Assembly (NCBI RefSeq): GCF_900142205.1
Contig: NZ_FRAA01000008.1
Coordinates: 156,641 to 220,640, forward strand
Source: Reichenbachiella agariperforans
GTDB lineage: Bacteria; Bacteroidota; Bacteroidia; Cytophagales; Cyclobacteriaceae
Length of the DNA: 64,000 bases
Direction: 5' to 3'
Shown here: positions 34,828 through 44,723 of the stretch, one piece after another
Layout of the letters: every line of letters begins with the position of its first letter
Position numbering within the stretch: the stretch's first letter is position 1
Notes under the pieces: model-generated
What the model was told of the DNA's origin: nothing
The model's database searches: none
What the model saw: only the letters and a program-made list of their open reading frames with translations
Translations under genes and position numbers: made by a program

Positions 34828-36717
34828 TTATTGTTCTGCTCCTACGACGATCTCTGTAACCTTGCCATATAGGGTTTCATCCGTAGCATATAATATCGCC
34901 TTGAGCCTCGTGCCTTCTGCCACCATGAGCGGTGACTCATAGCGTGAAGACTCTAGTGTAGGTTCACTACCGTCCGTGGTGTAATACATCCCTGGCCAGT
35001 CCATCTGGTTGTCCAACTCGACTTGGTAACCATCGGTAGAATCCTCGGACACGGTATAGGTCACATGAAATAGACTCTTGGCATAGTTGATATCGAGCGC
35101 AGCATAGCGCGCTGTCTGTCTTGGCAATTTCTCTTTGAAACGCTCCCAATCCTTGGTACTGCCTGGTGACCACACCAGTTCGGAGAGTGCACTGATCCTA
35201 GGGTAGACCATGTACTCGATTTGATCTTCGGTAGGCATGTACTCCGTCCAGACATTGGCCTGTGCACCGAGGATGTAGCTTTGCTCCTCCTCCGTGAGCG
35301 AATCAGGTAGCGGATCGTAGGCATATACATCAGCCATGGTCAACTCACGTCCCACCACAGTCGGTTCGAATCGTGGATCTCCTTGATAATAATCGAGGTA
35401 CAGAAACTGATAAGGTGCCATCACTACGCTGTGTTGACTCCTCGCTGCAGCGATACCACCAGACTCTCCACGCCAAGACATCACCGCCGCATTGGGTGCA
35501 AGTCCTCCTTCGAGGATTTCGTCCCAACCGATGATCTGACGCCCTTTGGAATTGACAAATTTCTCTATGCGCGTAATGAAATAACTCTGCAATTCATGTT
35601 CGTCTTTCAGTCCCAATTCCTTCATCTTGGCTTGTATCCGTGGCGACTCCTCCCACTGAACCTTCATCGCTTCGTCTCCACCTATATGAATATATTGGCT
35701 CGGAAACAGTTCGATGACTTCTGCCAATACATCTTCGAGGAAGGAAAAAGTGGCATCCTCTACATTGAAGATATCAGGGAATATGCCCCAGTTCACTTCC
35801 ACCTCTGGACGCTCACCTGATGTACCCAACTCTGGATACGCAGCGATCGCCGCAGTAGCATGCCCTGGTAACTCTATCTCAGGGATCACCGTGATATACC
35901 TGTCTGCAGCATACGCCACGATCTCTTTGATTTGCTCTTGTGTATAGAACCCTCCGTATCGTTTGCCGTCATAGACTTTGGGCTGATGACGACTTGTGAT
36001 GGTCAAGCTCTCCTTGCGAAACCCTCCAATCTCTGTCAGTTTCGGATATTTTTTGATTTCAATCCGCCATCCTTGATCATCTGTCAAGTGCCAATGAAAG
36101 GTATTGAGTTTGTGCATGGCCATGTTGTCGATGTATTCCTTGATGAACTCCACGGAGCTCATGTTGCGTCCCACATCCAGGTGCAATCCTCTCCAACTAA
36201 ATCGTGGATAATCCTCAACCTGCACCAGCGGCAGACTCCACTCCACCTCAGTAGCCTTCGCTTTGCCATAGATTTCTACAGGCAACAACTGCTTCAGCGT
36301 TTGCATCCCGTAAAACAAGCCTGCGCCAGATACAGCACGTACAACCACAGCATCTGTGGTGACACTGAGTGTATAAGCCTCCTCGGGTTGATCATTGGCT
36401 ACTCCCTCAGACGTAAATACGATCTGGTTATCCCCCACCGATTGGTCACTCGTGATCGGGGCTACTGGGACAGCCCAGCCTGTAACTTGCCTCAAATCCT
36501 CCGCTAAATGCTGCGCCACGCGATTCGCCTCTTCGTTATCTGCCTGTGCAAACAACTTCAGGTCCTCTGTGAGAACCAGTTGACCAGTTGACTGTTGTAG
36601 GGATACAGGCTCAGGGATAATCTGAACAGTTCCCTTGTATTCTCCCTGAGGTTTCGGGCTACAGGCCAGCAGGCCTCCCAACACAACGCTCAGTATTACA
36701 TTCCATGTCTTTCTCAT
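34828..36717 (-). CDS. GH20 beta-N-acetylhexosaminidase lipoprotein
   Basis: A 629-residue exo-acting hexosaminidase. The start at 36717 (MRKTWNVILSVVLGGLLACSPK) gives a lipoprotein signal with lipobox LLAC; the frame extends upstream only to a TTG. An N-terminal GH20b domain (about residues 35-160) precedes the TIM barrel. The catalytic pair is Asp348-Glu349 in HIGGDEAMK, and the substrate-assisted mechanism uses the N-acetyl group. The C-terminal part (YTTDGSEPTLESSRYESPLMV) is a chitobiase-type beta domain. It cuts terminal GlcNAc or GalNAc from chitooligosaccharides or glycans in the periplasm or on the surface. Confidence 0.93.
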   Translation of the reverse strand: MRKTWNVILSVVLGGLLACSPKPQGEYKGTVQIIPEPVSLQQSTGQLVLTEDLKLFAQADNEEANRVAQHLAEDLRQVTGWAVPVAPITSDQSVGDNQIVFTSEGVANDQPEEAYTLSVTTDAVVVRAVSGAGLFYGMQTLKQLLPVEIYGKAKATEVEWSLPLVQVEDYPRFSWRGLHLDVGRNMSSVEFIKEYIDNMAMHKLNTFHWHLTDDQGWRIEIKKYPKLTEIGGFRKESLTITSRHQPKVYDGKRYGGFYTQEQIKEIVAYAADRYITVIPEIELPGHATAAIAAYPELGTSGERPEVEVNWGIFPDIFNVEDATFSFLEDVLAEVIELFPSQYIHIGGDEAMKVQWEESPRIQAKMKELGLKDEHELQSYFITRIEKFVNSKGRQIIGWDEILEGGLAPNAAVMSWRGESGGIAAARSQHSVVMAPYQFLYLDYYQGDPRFEPTVVGRELTMADVYAYDPLPDSLTEEEQSYILGAQANVWTEYMPTEDQIEYMVYPRISALSELVWSPGSTKDWERFKEKLPRQTARYAALDINYAKSLFHVTYTVSEDSTDGYQVELDNQMDWPGMYYTTDGSEPTLESSRYESPLMVAEGTRLKAILYATDETLYGKVTEIVVGAEQ

Positions 36718-36770
36718 GCTATGATCAGTTAATATTTTAATTGTTTTCAAAATTCATCAAGACAGATAAG

Positions 36771-37985
36771 CTACTCTTTGATAAAGCGGAGACTTTTGAC
36801 TCTTTGGTTATTCTCTATCCTTACCAAGTATATCCCTGACGAGAGTGAACGTACATCAATTTGACGCTCGGTATCTGCCATTCCGCTCCACACGTGTGCT
36901 CCTTGTAAAGTAACGATTGTGACGGTATCATCTGCTCCCAGCTCTGGTAAAACCAAGAAATCATACGTTGGGTTGGGGTAAATACTATCTACCTCTACGC
37001 CTAAACCCGTCGACAATATCTCCTGATGAACCGGCTCAATCACCTCGTGTATCGTCCGAAGAAGTGAACGTTCGTCGCTATAGGATACATCCTGGGTGAT
37101 TTCCCAAATCATCACTCCGCCTGCTTGTTCCAGTGCTAGTTCTGATTTGGCTCGGATGGTTGGCTGACCGTTGTAGTAGATGTTGTCCACTTGATCGAGA
37201 GCCTCCGCCCCCTCGTACTGCGCAACAATATCTCGGTAGACCATCGATCTGATTTGCGTGGCACTTTCAAAGTTGTAGCCATAAAACGGCAGACCAAGTA
37301 CTACTTTGTCCGCAGATAGTTTTTTTGTATTCTTCCAATAATCAATGTCATATACGGCATTCTCATAGCTCGAGTGCTGCCCCGGTGCATTGGGCGTCCA
37401 TGGACCAGTCTGATCATAGGACATCACCCCGATGAAATCGTAACGATCTAGGGTCTCGGACTGCAAATTGGTTGCGCTCCAAGTTGCCATGGCGGCAGTG
37501 TACAGTTTAGTCTCAGGCAAACGTTCGTCTAACTCCCGAACGAATGCAGGGTAGGCACTGCTGAGTACCAAATCACCCTCCAAATCCACATCGATTCCAT
37601 CAAAACCATGCGCTTGCATAAAGGCAATCAAGTTGCCGATGACCCGTGGGCGATTGCTAGATTTCATGTTTTCGTGCCAAGCATCATTGATGGTAGTAGA
37701 TCCTCCACCAATAGACATGAGGACTAGGCACCCTGATTGGTGGGCCTTGCGGATGAGTCGCTTCACATCTGCCTCCGATGCTCCGATACTGACATTCCCA
37801 TCTATATCCGGATTGGCGAATGCCAACATGATGTGCGAATACGACGAAAAATCTGTCTCATGAAGTAGAGCACTAAAATTGACCCAAGTAGGTATATACC
37901 CGACCACACGCGAAGGTGAGGACTGGGCTATGCTCGCAGTGATACAGAACACTGTCAAGCTAAAAAATAGGATTGCTTTTTTCAT
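36771..37985 (-). CDS. GH18 chitinase-like enzyme with T9SS C-terminal sorting domain
   Basis: A 404-residue secreted enzyme with a Sec signal (MKKAILFFSLTVFCITASIAQ). The GH18 barrel contains the intact catalytic motif DGIDVDLEG with Asp129, Asp132, Asp134 and Glu136. Other barrel marks are SIGGGS and GVMSYDQTG. After about residue 325 comes an Ig-like type A T9SS tail (YPNPTYDFLVLP ... LSSGIYLVRIENNQRVKSLRFIKE), so it is exported across the outer membrane. It should cleave beta-1,4-GlcNAc chains or, less likely, N-glycan cores. An intrinsic terminator lies 12 bp before its start codon. Confidence 0.92.
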   Translation of the reverse strand: MKKAILFFSLTVFCITASIAQSSPSRVVGYIPTWVNFSALLHETDFSSYSHIMLAFANPDIDGNVSIGASEADVKRLIRKAHQSGCLVLMSIGGGSTTINDAWHENMKSSNRPRVIGNLIAFMQAHGFDGIDVDLEGDLVLSSAYPAFVRELDERLPETKLYTAAMATWSATNLQSETLDRYDFIGVMSYDQTGPWTPNAPGQHSSYENAVYDIDYWKNTKKLSADKVVLGLPFYGYNFESATQIRSMVYRDIVAQYEGAEALDQVDNIYYNGQPTIRAKSELALEQAGGVMIWEITQDVSYSDERSLLRTIHEVIEPVHQEILSTGLGVEVDSIYPNPTYDFLVLPELGADDTVTIVTLQGAHVWSGMADTERQIDVRSLSSGIYLVRIENNQRVKSLRFIKE

Positions 37986-37996
37986 TCAATAAGAAA

Positions 37997-38029
37997 AACT
38001 AGCCCCCGTTTCTCCATCGGGGACTAGTT
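37997..38029 (-). terminator. intrinsic terminator/attenuator just before the GH18 chitinase gene
   Basis: On the minus strand AACTAGTCCCCG pairs with CGGGGGCTAGTT (one mismatch), 9-nt loop, followed by TTTCTT. It lies between the GH18-like lipoprotein gene and the GH18 enzyme gene, so it should cut transcription between binding proteins and enzymes. Confidence 0.8.
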
Positions 38030-38044
38030 ACTTTAAACTTAACG

Positions 38045-39403
38045 CTAATTATTACCTAATGCTGAATATGCAGCTTTCAATAAGGAGGTTTCAGGGTCTT
38101 TGGTGTCGCTCTCGATACTCCACATCATCATCCCTCCATACCCTTGAGAGAGTACTGCGTTGGCCTTTTCGGTCACCGCTGGGTGTCCATCGTAGAATAA
38201 ACCATCGTCTACGCTGAGCATGTTTTTACTATACGCTTCCGCATCCATCGATAAAATCTCTTTGTAAGTATGGTAAGTGGCAAACATCCACAAGTTGCCC
38301 CAGCCGACGACCGTGCCGTCTGTAGGCATGTCGTACTTCAGTCCGAAAGCTGGAAACCCGCCTACAATCTTCTCTGCGGGAACCCCCAAACCTATCCAAG
38401 TATCCGCTAGACTGGTATAAGCCCAGCCAGGCGAGTGTGATGTCGGAGACAAATCTTCATATCGATAAGGTTGTATATTCACCCAATCGATGCGCTCTAC
38501 TGCCGCCAATGGACTCAACAAACTAGTCGTCCAACCGCCCGGTACAGACACGGAATAAAAGAACTCTCCGTCAGGCCCTGGCCCTTCGGGCAAATAATCC
38601 GGTACCGCTGCATAGAATGCACCAATCGCAGCAGCATCCAAACTACCTGGCCCTCCCCAAGTATCGTTAAGATAGAAATTAACTCCATCCAGCTGATTGT
38701 CCACCGCAAACTTCATGATCGTTTCCAAGACCTTAGCACGCTTGTCTGCGTCTGCTACCGCGTCAAAGAAGGTCACATCTCCATACAGACCTCCACCAGT
38801 GATGGCTGCCATATCATCCGTCACGTCCAGCATGACATACACACCAGCATTGTGCGCAGACTGCACGATCTGTGGGATATTCATCGCATCTGCGAATGTC
38901 GTATCCACGATGGTCTCAGGAAATGCCACTTCATCCACCACGGCAGATGAGATCACCAAGTGCGTCAAGCTACTGAAATCAACATCCGAAATCGACCCAG
39001 CACTCGTGAGGAAGCCAACCATCATTTTGGCATAGTCCTTCGGGATAAAAGGCTGGTTCACTTCGACAGTAGCTGTCCGGGTATTGGGCACACCATTTCG
39101 CTCGATAGCTAGATGCACTTCGTAGGTTTTGGGATCATCAAAGAGATATTCAAAAGTAGGCTCAGTAGAAACCTCTACTCCATCGAGTGTCCAGCTGTAG
39201 GTCACCCCATCGCTCGGAGATACCTGCACGGCGATCTTTAGTGAGTCTTCGATATTGGTACCGTAGAGCTGCTCCCAGCCAAATATCCTCGGCAATTCGT
39301 CCGAATCAAAGCTCGGGTTCTCTACTTCCTCCGCACAACTGACGAACATCGAGACGATGACCATCAGTAGAAATGCTTCCTTTATAAATCTATAATTTTT
39401 CAT
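38045..39403 (-). CDS. PKD + catalytically dead GH18-like surface lipoprotein
   Basis: A 452-residue lipoprotein; start 39403 (MKNYRFIKEAFLLMVIVSMFVSCAEE) gives lipobox FVSC. Residues about 45-115 form a PKD/Ig-like domain (VSPSDGVTYSWTLDGVEV). The rest is a GH18 barrel, but the position of the DxxDxDxE motif reads DGVNFYLND, so two Asp and the catalytic Glu are replaced by Asn, Tyr and Asn. I infer a glycan-binding protein (SGBP, SusE/F-like role) made from a former chitinase. It comes directly after SusD, where such binding proteins usually sit. Whether it retains chitin binding is untested. Confidence 0.85.
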   Translation of the reverse strand: MKNYRFIKEAFLLMVIVSMFVSCAEEVENPSFDSDELPRIFGWEQLYGTNIEDSLKIAVQVSPSDGVTYSWTLDGVEVSTEPTFEYLFDDPKTYEVHLAIERNGVPNTRTATVEVNQPFIPKDYAKMMVGFLTSAGSISDVDFSSLTHLVISSAVVDEVAFPETIVDTTFADAMNIPQIVQSAHNAGVYVMLDVTDDMAAITGGGLYGDVTFFDAVADADKRAKVLETIMKFAVDNQLDGVNFYLNDTWGGPGSLDAAAIGAFYAAVPDYLPEGPGPDGEFFYSVSVPGGWTTSLLSPLAAVERIDWVNIQPYRYEDLSPTSHSPGWAYTSLADTWIGLGVPAEKIVGGFPAFGLKYDMPTDGTVVGWGNLWMFATYHTYKEILSMDAEAYSKNMLSVDDGLFYDGHPAVTEKANAVLSQGYGGMMMWSIESDTKDPETSLLKAAYSALGNN

Positions 39404-39437
39404 TTGGTTCAATTTTTTAGTTGACATAAGCACCGGA

Positions 39438-41036
39438 CTACTGGACATCCCACCATACACGTGAGGTCCAATCGTCTCCACCCTCGAGGCGATCTACCGC
39501 TTCTAGCAGATTGGCTTCATTGAGCAAGTACTCGTTGATCGGATACTGCATCCTGCGAGGAATCGTCCCGTTGGTCTGGTTGATCCCTGGGTCGACGTTT
39601 GGATACGCGAGTGCAGGGAAGCCTGATCTCCTCCAGTTGCTATACGCCTCCATCGGGTTGAAAGCAAAGTTGACCCATAGCTGCGTATTGATATCCTCGA
39701 GCTCTGTACCTGCGCCCAAAGGATTGGCCGCTACGAATGCATCGATCGTGCCTTGATCCGGCAGTTCGATACCATACGCATCGTACTGCATCACCCCTGC
39801 TGCGAGTGCTTCCGCATAATGCGTCGCAGCATCACCACCAGCAGACCACCCTCTAAAGGCTGCCTCCGCCATCAACAGTTTGACCTCAGCATAACTCATC
39901 ATGATGAAAGGCGCATCGATAGCTGTCAATGCCTTAGCAGGCTGTAATATCTGTAGCGGCCCAGTCACCTCAGTCGGTGTACCGTCTACGTCGACCTCTA
40001 TCGTGCCGCCAGCTGCTTGCCAGATGAAATTGCTCGGCAATACTGATAAGTCTGTATAGCTACCAATCTCGTCGTATACCTCTTGGCTCACATCCGTACG
40101 GTCTTTGTTGTCCAGATAGCTACCAGCCATGAGAGTGATGCGAGGATCGCCTGTAGACTCCAGCTGCTCAGCGAGTGTCGTACAGATTCTGAAACTACTC
40201 ACATCAGGCGATGCAGACATGAAGGTGTACGAAGTACCATTGCCCCCCATACCTCCGCCGTTGAACGGTGCGTCGTTGTGATACATGATCGCCATGTCGG
40301 CATTGCTTTCCATGACTCCTCCAGCGATGGCAGCCTCAGCCTCGCTCTGTGCTTTGGCGGCATTCACTTTGACCAGTCTCATGGCTAATTTTAATCGCAG
40401 CGAATTCCCAAATTTTTTCCATTGTGCAATGTTGCCCTCAAAGTAAAAGTCTTGGGTCACCTGATCTGCACTAGGGTCCAAAGCATCTGTAGCCAGCGCG
40501 AGTTCTTCGAAGAAATCATTGTAAATATCCTCTTGCGTATCATAGGCCGGCTTGAGTACTCCTTCGAAATATCCTTTACCCGCTGTGAAATACGGTAAAT
40601 CTCCATACAAATCCGTCAATCGATGAAAGATCAGCACCCTCATGATCCGTGAGACCGCGTTGATATTGACTTGTTCTGGACTGTCTTTGGTTCGCTCCAC
40701 CATGTCCGTGATGTTTCGCACCTCGCGAGAATACTCTCTATCCCAAAGAGCACTCATGTAGGTATCGTTCTTTTGACCTTTTCCGCCAATCTCCACCGTC
40801 GCGTACTCGCCTGTCCATAGTTGCATCCAATCTGAGGCATAGATGAAACTGTTTCTCCATGTCTCGTAGCGCTCCCCAGATAGCTGCATCTGTATCGTTG
40901 GCAGCATCAGATTGGGATCCATGTCCGTCGACGTGGTAGGATTCTGATTCATCTCCTCAAAATCATCACAGGCAGCAAAACCTACCGTCATAATCAGCGC
41001 GATGATATATATATTTTTCTTTATGAAAGTCTTCAT
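39438..41036 (-). CDS. SusD/RagB-family lipoprotein of the chitin-type locus
   Basis: A 532-residue lipoprotein (lipobox region GFAACDDFEEMNQNPT). The N-terminal MNQNPTTSTDMDPNLMLPTI and C-terminal NPMEAYSNWRRSGFPALAYP stretches are typical of the SusD-like/RagB families. It captures substrate for the SusC channel encoded 18 bp upstream. The downstream genes (dead GH18, live GH18, GH20, ROK kinase) point to GlcNAc oligosaccharides. Its stop overlaps nothing and the next gene begins 34 bp on. Confidence 0.93.
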   Translation of the reverse strand: MKTFIKKNIYIIALIMTVGFAACDDFEEMNQNPTTSTDMDPNLMLPTIQMQLSGERYETWRNSFIYASDWMQLWTGEYATVEIGGKGQKNDTYMSALWDREYSREVRNITDMVERTKDSPEQVNINAVSRIMRVLIFHRLTDLYGDLPYFTAGKGYFEGVLKPAYDTQEDIYNDFFEELALATDALDPSADQVTQDFYFEGNIAQWKKFGNSLRLKLAMRLVKVNAAKAQSEAEAAIAGGVMESNADMAIMYHNDAPFNGGGMGGNGTSYTFMSASPDVSSFRICTTLAEQLESTGDPRITLMAGSYLDNKDRTDVSQEVYDEIGSYTDLSVLPSNFIWQAAGGTIEVDVDGTPTEVTGPLQILQPAKALTAIDAPFIMMSYAEVKLLMAEAAFRGWSAGGDAATHYAEALAAGVMQYDAYGIELPDQGTIDAFVAANPLGAGTELEDINTQLWVNFAFNPMEAYSNWRRSGFPALAYPNVDPGINQTNGTIPRRMQYPINEYLLNEANLLEAVDRLEGGDDWTSRVWWDVQ

Positions 41037-41054
41037 CTGATTTCTATTTAGTGA

Positions 41055-44000
41055 TTAAAACTTCAAGCTTAGGTTGACACCATAGCTTCGTCTAGAAGGA
41101 ATCGATCCATACTCAAACCCTTGGCCATTGCTGTTGTTATAGCCTGATTCAGGGTCTACATTGGGCACATTGCTGTAGATCAGCCAGAGGTTTCGACCTA
41201 CGAAAGAGATCGATCCTGCCGTCAAAATATTGCCCAACCACTTCTTAGGAAAACTATAGCCAATCACCAATTCTCTCAACTTGACATAAGATGCGTCATA
41301 GATGAACAACTCCGGTGATTGGGTGTATAAACTCCCCCAGTAGTTTTGTGGGTTGGTAGGGATGTCGTTGGTCTCATACACTGGATTATCCGCTGTACCT
41401 GTGTTTTTGACCCCTTTCCCGACGTATCCACCCGTAGGCGTCCATGCCGCAATATCTGTCACACCTGCTGCTAATCTAGCCTCTTCCGACGCATACCATG
41501 CATCTCTGCCTTCGAGTGTCTCCTTAGAAGTACCATTGGCATACGCCAAACCACTACTCATCGAGTACACATCTGCTCCTGATTTGTAATCAATCAAGGC
41601 ACGAAGCGTGAAGCCTTTGTAGGAGAAATCATTGATAATACCCGTAGTGAATTCGTACTGACCGTTGCCCAAAACCTGCTGTCCTGCCTCATCATCGAGT
41701 ACCGGTAGTCCTGCGGCATTGTGTACGATATTTCCGTCAGGATCTCTTAACCATTTCTTGCCAACGATGTCTCCATACTTGCCTCCTTCGGTCGCCACGA
41801 TCGCCGCATTGGCCCACCTTGCATTGGATAACAAATACGTGTCTGACTCAGGGTGTAGCACAGGGATAGAATTGACATTCTTCGCAAAATTCACCGTCAC
41901 ATTCCACTGGAAATCGCCTACTTGGATCGGTGTGGCTGCCATTTGGATTTCGACTCCTTGGTTGAGAATCTCTCCCGCATTGATGACAGCTATATCGTAC
42001 CCACTCGTCGCGGGGATGTTGAGTGTCAAAATCTGATCTCTCGTCAACTGATAGTAGTACGCTGCGTCCAATCTCAACCTATCTTGAAAAAAACGAATGT
42101 CTGCCCCTACTTCGTACGAATAGGTTCGCGTCGGTTTCAAATCCACCTTGGCCAATTCGACTCCTGACAGTTCTCCGAGTGGTTTGCCCAGCAACGAAAA
42201 GTCCTTTACTCCATAGTTTTGACTCAAACGATACGGTTCTGTATCACCACCTACTTCAGCATAAGAAGCCCTCAACTTACCAAAAGATAAAAACTTGCTA
42301 CTCTCTAATAAATTAGAAAACACAAAGCTACCTGAGAGAGATGGGTACATATATGAATTATAATCAGGGTCTAGAGAAGAAGACCAATCGTTTCTCAAAG
42401 TCGCATCCAAAAAGTAGGTATCCTTATAGCCTAACTGTACTGCTCCAAAGAGTGAATTGATCTGCTTGCGCACATTCGAGTAGCCATTGTTGACCTGCAG
42501 GAAATTTTGAATAGTCTGCACATCTTCGAGTATGATTCCAGTACCCGCCTGGTTAAACGTCTCCGCATTATACGTCATGATGTTGCCGCCTACGTATGAC
42601 GACAATGAAAAACCTCCATTAAAATCCTTGTGCACTTCGAGCATCGCTTGGTAGTTGTCCTCGCGATTGAACCTACTCTGCTCAGTCAAACTACCTGTTT
42701 CCAATGTAGGCGTGCTAACAGGTGAGAAATTGGTGAATCTAGACTGATAAAAATCAGTACCTCCACGCAAATTCAAATTCAACCAATCCGTCAATCTGTA
42801 ATCCACCTGCAAATACCCGATGATGCGATCTCTCGAAGACTCATTTGATATCTCTCGTGTCGACCAGTAGGGATTGATCCGGTAGATATTGCCGCCATTC
42901 CAGTCGACATATCTGTCCTCATCATCTTTGTAATCTTCTGACAGCCATTTTTGATCAAAACTAGGTGCGAGACCGATGAGAGATAGTCCCACATTGTTTG
43001 GGTTATCAGATAGTGCTGGACGATTAGTCGCCGACTCACGTATGTAGTTTACCTTACTTGTAATCGTCAAGCGGTCTGCCAATTTGAGCGACCCGTTGAC
43101 CAAAAAAGTATTTCGAGCCATCTCTGACCCTGGGATGATATCTTTGTTTCTCATGTCTGATACCGACACACGCATATTGGCGATTTCGCTACCTCCCGTC
43201 AGTGCGACGGTATTGGTGAAGGTAGAACCTGTTCTGAAGAAGTCTAATATATTGTCCTCTACTACGCCATAAGGCTTCAACTGACCATTGTAAATTGGAA
43301 TCGTCAAGTTGGGATCCATTTTGGCTCCCCAAGCCGACTGAGTTGTATTTTGTGCATCGTCCACATCTGGAATCTGCCCGTCTCTTCCCTGTCCATAGAC
43401 TGTCTGATAATCATCAAATCTAGCACTGACTTTTTCGAAGGTCGCATTGCTGGTAAATTCTACCCCTATACCGTTTCTTTTTCTACCTTTTTTGGTCGTA
43501 ATGAGGATAACTCCATTGGATGCTCTCGATCCATATAGTGCAGCAGCCGATGGTCCTTTGAGTACGGATACAGACTCTATATCGTCAGAGTTCAAACTAG
43601 ATACTCCATCACCCAAATCGTATCCTCCCCACTGGCCTGCTCCTTCTCCCTGTGATCGGTTATCCATAGGTACACCATCTATTACATACAACGGTTCATT
43701 TGACCCTCCCAGCGATGCTTTTCCTCGAATCGTGACACTGGATGATCCAGTCGGCCCAGCACCTGAGAGATTCACATCTACTCCGGCGACTTTACCCGAA
43801 AGGGAATTGACTACATTCACTTCCTTAGCTCTCGATAGATTGTCTCCATCTACTTGACTCACGGAATACCCCAAAGACTTAGTTTCCCTCTCTATCCCTA
43901 ATGCGGTCACAACTACTTCGTCGAGTTGTTTGGAGTCTTCTGCCAGTTCCACATCAATGATCGTTTGACTACCTACAGTGACACGCTGACTCAAATAACC

Positions 44001-44339
44001 AATAAAAGAGAAGATCAAAACATCCCCTTCTTCTGCGTTCAACTTGAAATTCCCATCAAAATCCGTCACGGTACCGCCCGTTTTTCCGTCCATCAGTACA
44101 GTCACTCCAGGAAGCGGAGATCCGTTTGCCCCATCTGCTACTGTGCCTGATATGACCACTTGTGCCTGCGCATAATTAAGCGCTAATAACAATACCACTA
44201 AGAGTGTCAGACCTCCTTTGAGCCATGACTGACTCGTAGACGATACCCATAAGGAGATCAATCCAGGATCCTTCTCCGGTCTCGTGTCAATCTTCACACC
44301 AAGCAAAGCCCTCACTTGTGTTTTGTAATGTTTCATCAT
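41055..44339 (-). CDS. SusC/RagA-family TonB-dependent transporter of the chitin-type locus
   Basis: A 1094-residue outer-membrane transporter, first gene of this locus. An unusually long N-terminus of about 40 residues (MMKHYKTQVRALLGVKIDTR...) precedes the hydrophobic signal core (GGLTLLVVLLLALNYAQAQ). Then come a carboxypeptidase-regulatory-like domain (about residues 60-135), the plug (YVIDGVPMDNRS) and the barrel ending in SYGVNLSLKF. It should import GlcNAc-containing oligosaccharides together with SusD. The 384-bp divergent region to lacI holds two strong operators. Confidence 0.93.
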   Translation of the reverse strand: MMKHYKTQVRALLGVKIDTRPEKDPGLISLWVSSTSQSWLKGGLTLLVVLLLALNYAQAQVVISGTVADGANGSPLPGVTVLMDGKTGGTVTDFDGNFKLNAEEGDVLIFSFIGYLSQRVTVGSQTIIDVELAEDSKQLDEVVVTALGIERETKSLGYSVSQVDGDNLSRAKEVNVVNSLSGKVAGVDVNLSGAGPTGSSSVTIRGKASLGGSNEPLYVIDGVPMDNRSQGEGAGQWGGYDLGDGVSSLNSDDIESVSVLKGPSAAALYGSRASNGVILITTKKGRKRNGIGVEFTSNATFEKVSARFDDYQTVYGQGRDGQIPDVDDAQNTTQSAWGAKMDPNLTIPIYNGQLKPYGVVEDNILDFFRTGSTFTNTVALTGGSEIANMRVSVSDMRNKDIIPGSEMARNTFLVNGSLKLADRLTITSKVNYIRESATNRPALSDNPNNVGLSLIGLAPSFDQKWLSEDYKDDEDRYVDWNGGNIYRINPYWSTREISNESSRDRIIGYLQVDYRLTDWLNLNLRGGTDFYQSRFTNFSPVSTPTLETGSLTEQSRFNREDNYQAMLEVHKDFNGGFSLSSYVGGNIMTYNAETFNQAGTGIILEDVQTIQNFLQVNNGYSNVRKQINSLFGAVQLGYKDTYFLDATLRNDWSSSLDPDYNSYMYPSLSGSFVFSNLLESSKFLSFGKLRASYAEVGGDTEPYRLSQNYGVKDFSLLGKPLGELSGVELAKVDLKPTRTYSYEVGADIRFFQDRLRLDAAYYYQLTRDQILTLNIPATSGYDIAVINAGEILNQGVEIQMAATPIQVGDFQWNVTVNFAKNVNSIPVLHPESDTYLLSNARWANAAIVATEGGKYGDIVGKKWLRDPDGNIVHNAAGLPVLDDEAGQQVLGNGQYEFTTGIINDFSYKGFTLRALIDYKSGADVYSMSSGLAYANGTSKETLEGRDAWYASEEARLAAGVTDIAAWTPTGGYVGKGVKNTGTADNPVYETNDIPTNPQNYWGSLYTQSPELFIYDASYVKLRELVIGYSFPKKWLGNILTAGSISFVGRNLWLIYSNVPNVDPESGYNNSNGQGFEYGSIPSRRSYGVNLSLKF

Positions 44340-44562
44340 ATAAAATGGTTTGTATTAATAAGTAATTAGTAATTGTTTCTAATCAAATCCACACGTACTA
44401 AATCCCCCCTTCTACCACTCTCACAATAGCTCATTCTCTAGCGTCATTCTTCTCTCAAAACCGACAGTTCATCCCCCTCTAGCTATAGGCTAACATTCTG
44501 GCATTTTGCAACTTGATGGGTTCAAGATAGAAATAGAGTTAACAAAAACAAAACAATTTCAC

Positions 44563-44607
44563 AACTAATTGTGTGCGCACACAATTAGTTTGTGTTCGCA
44601 CACAATT
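44563..44607. promoter_or_regulatory. two tandem LacI-type operators
   Basis: A perfect 28-bp palindrome spans 44563-44590 with core TTGTGTGCGCACACAA. A second, near-perfect site spans about 44588-44607 with core TGTGTTCGCACACA. Their centres are 21 bp apart, two helical turns, so two dimers would sit on the same DNA face. The central CG is usual for LacI-family operators, and the lacI-type gene starts 117 bp away. The rest of 44340-44723 shows nothing definite. Confidence 0.85.
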
Positions 44608-44723
44608 TTTACAAGCAAGTACAGAGCCAAATCTGACTTTTGACAGCAAACCGCTTTCATAAGGGTTAAAAATTTTAATTCAACGTGCTTTGATTATTTT
44701 TGACATTGAAACAATCTACCTAC

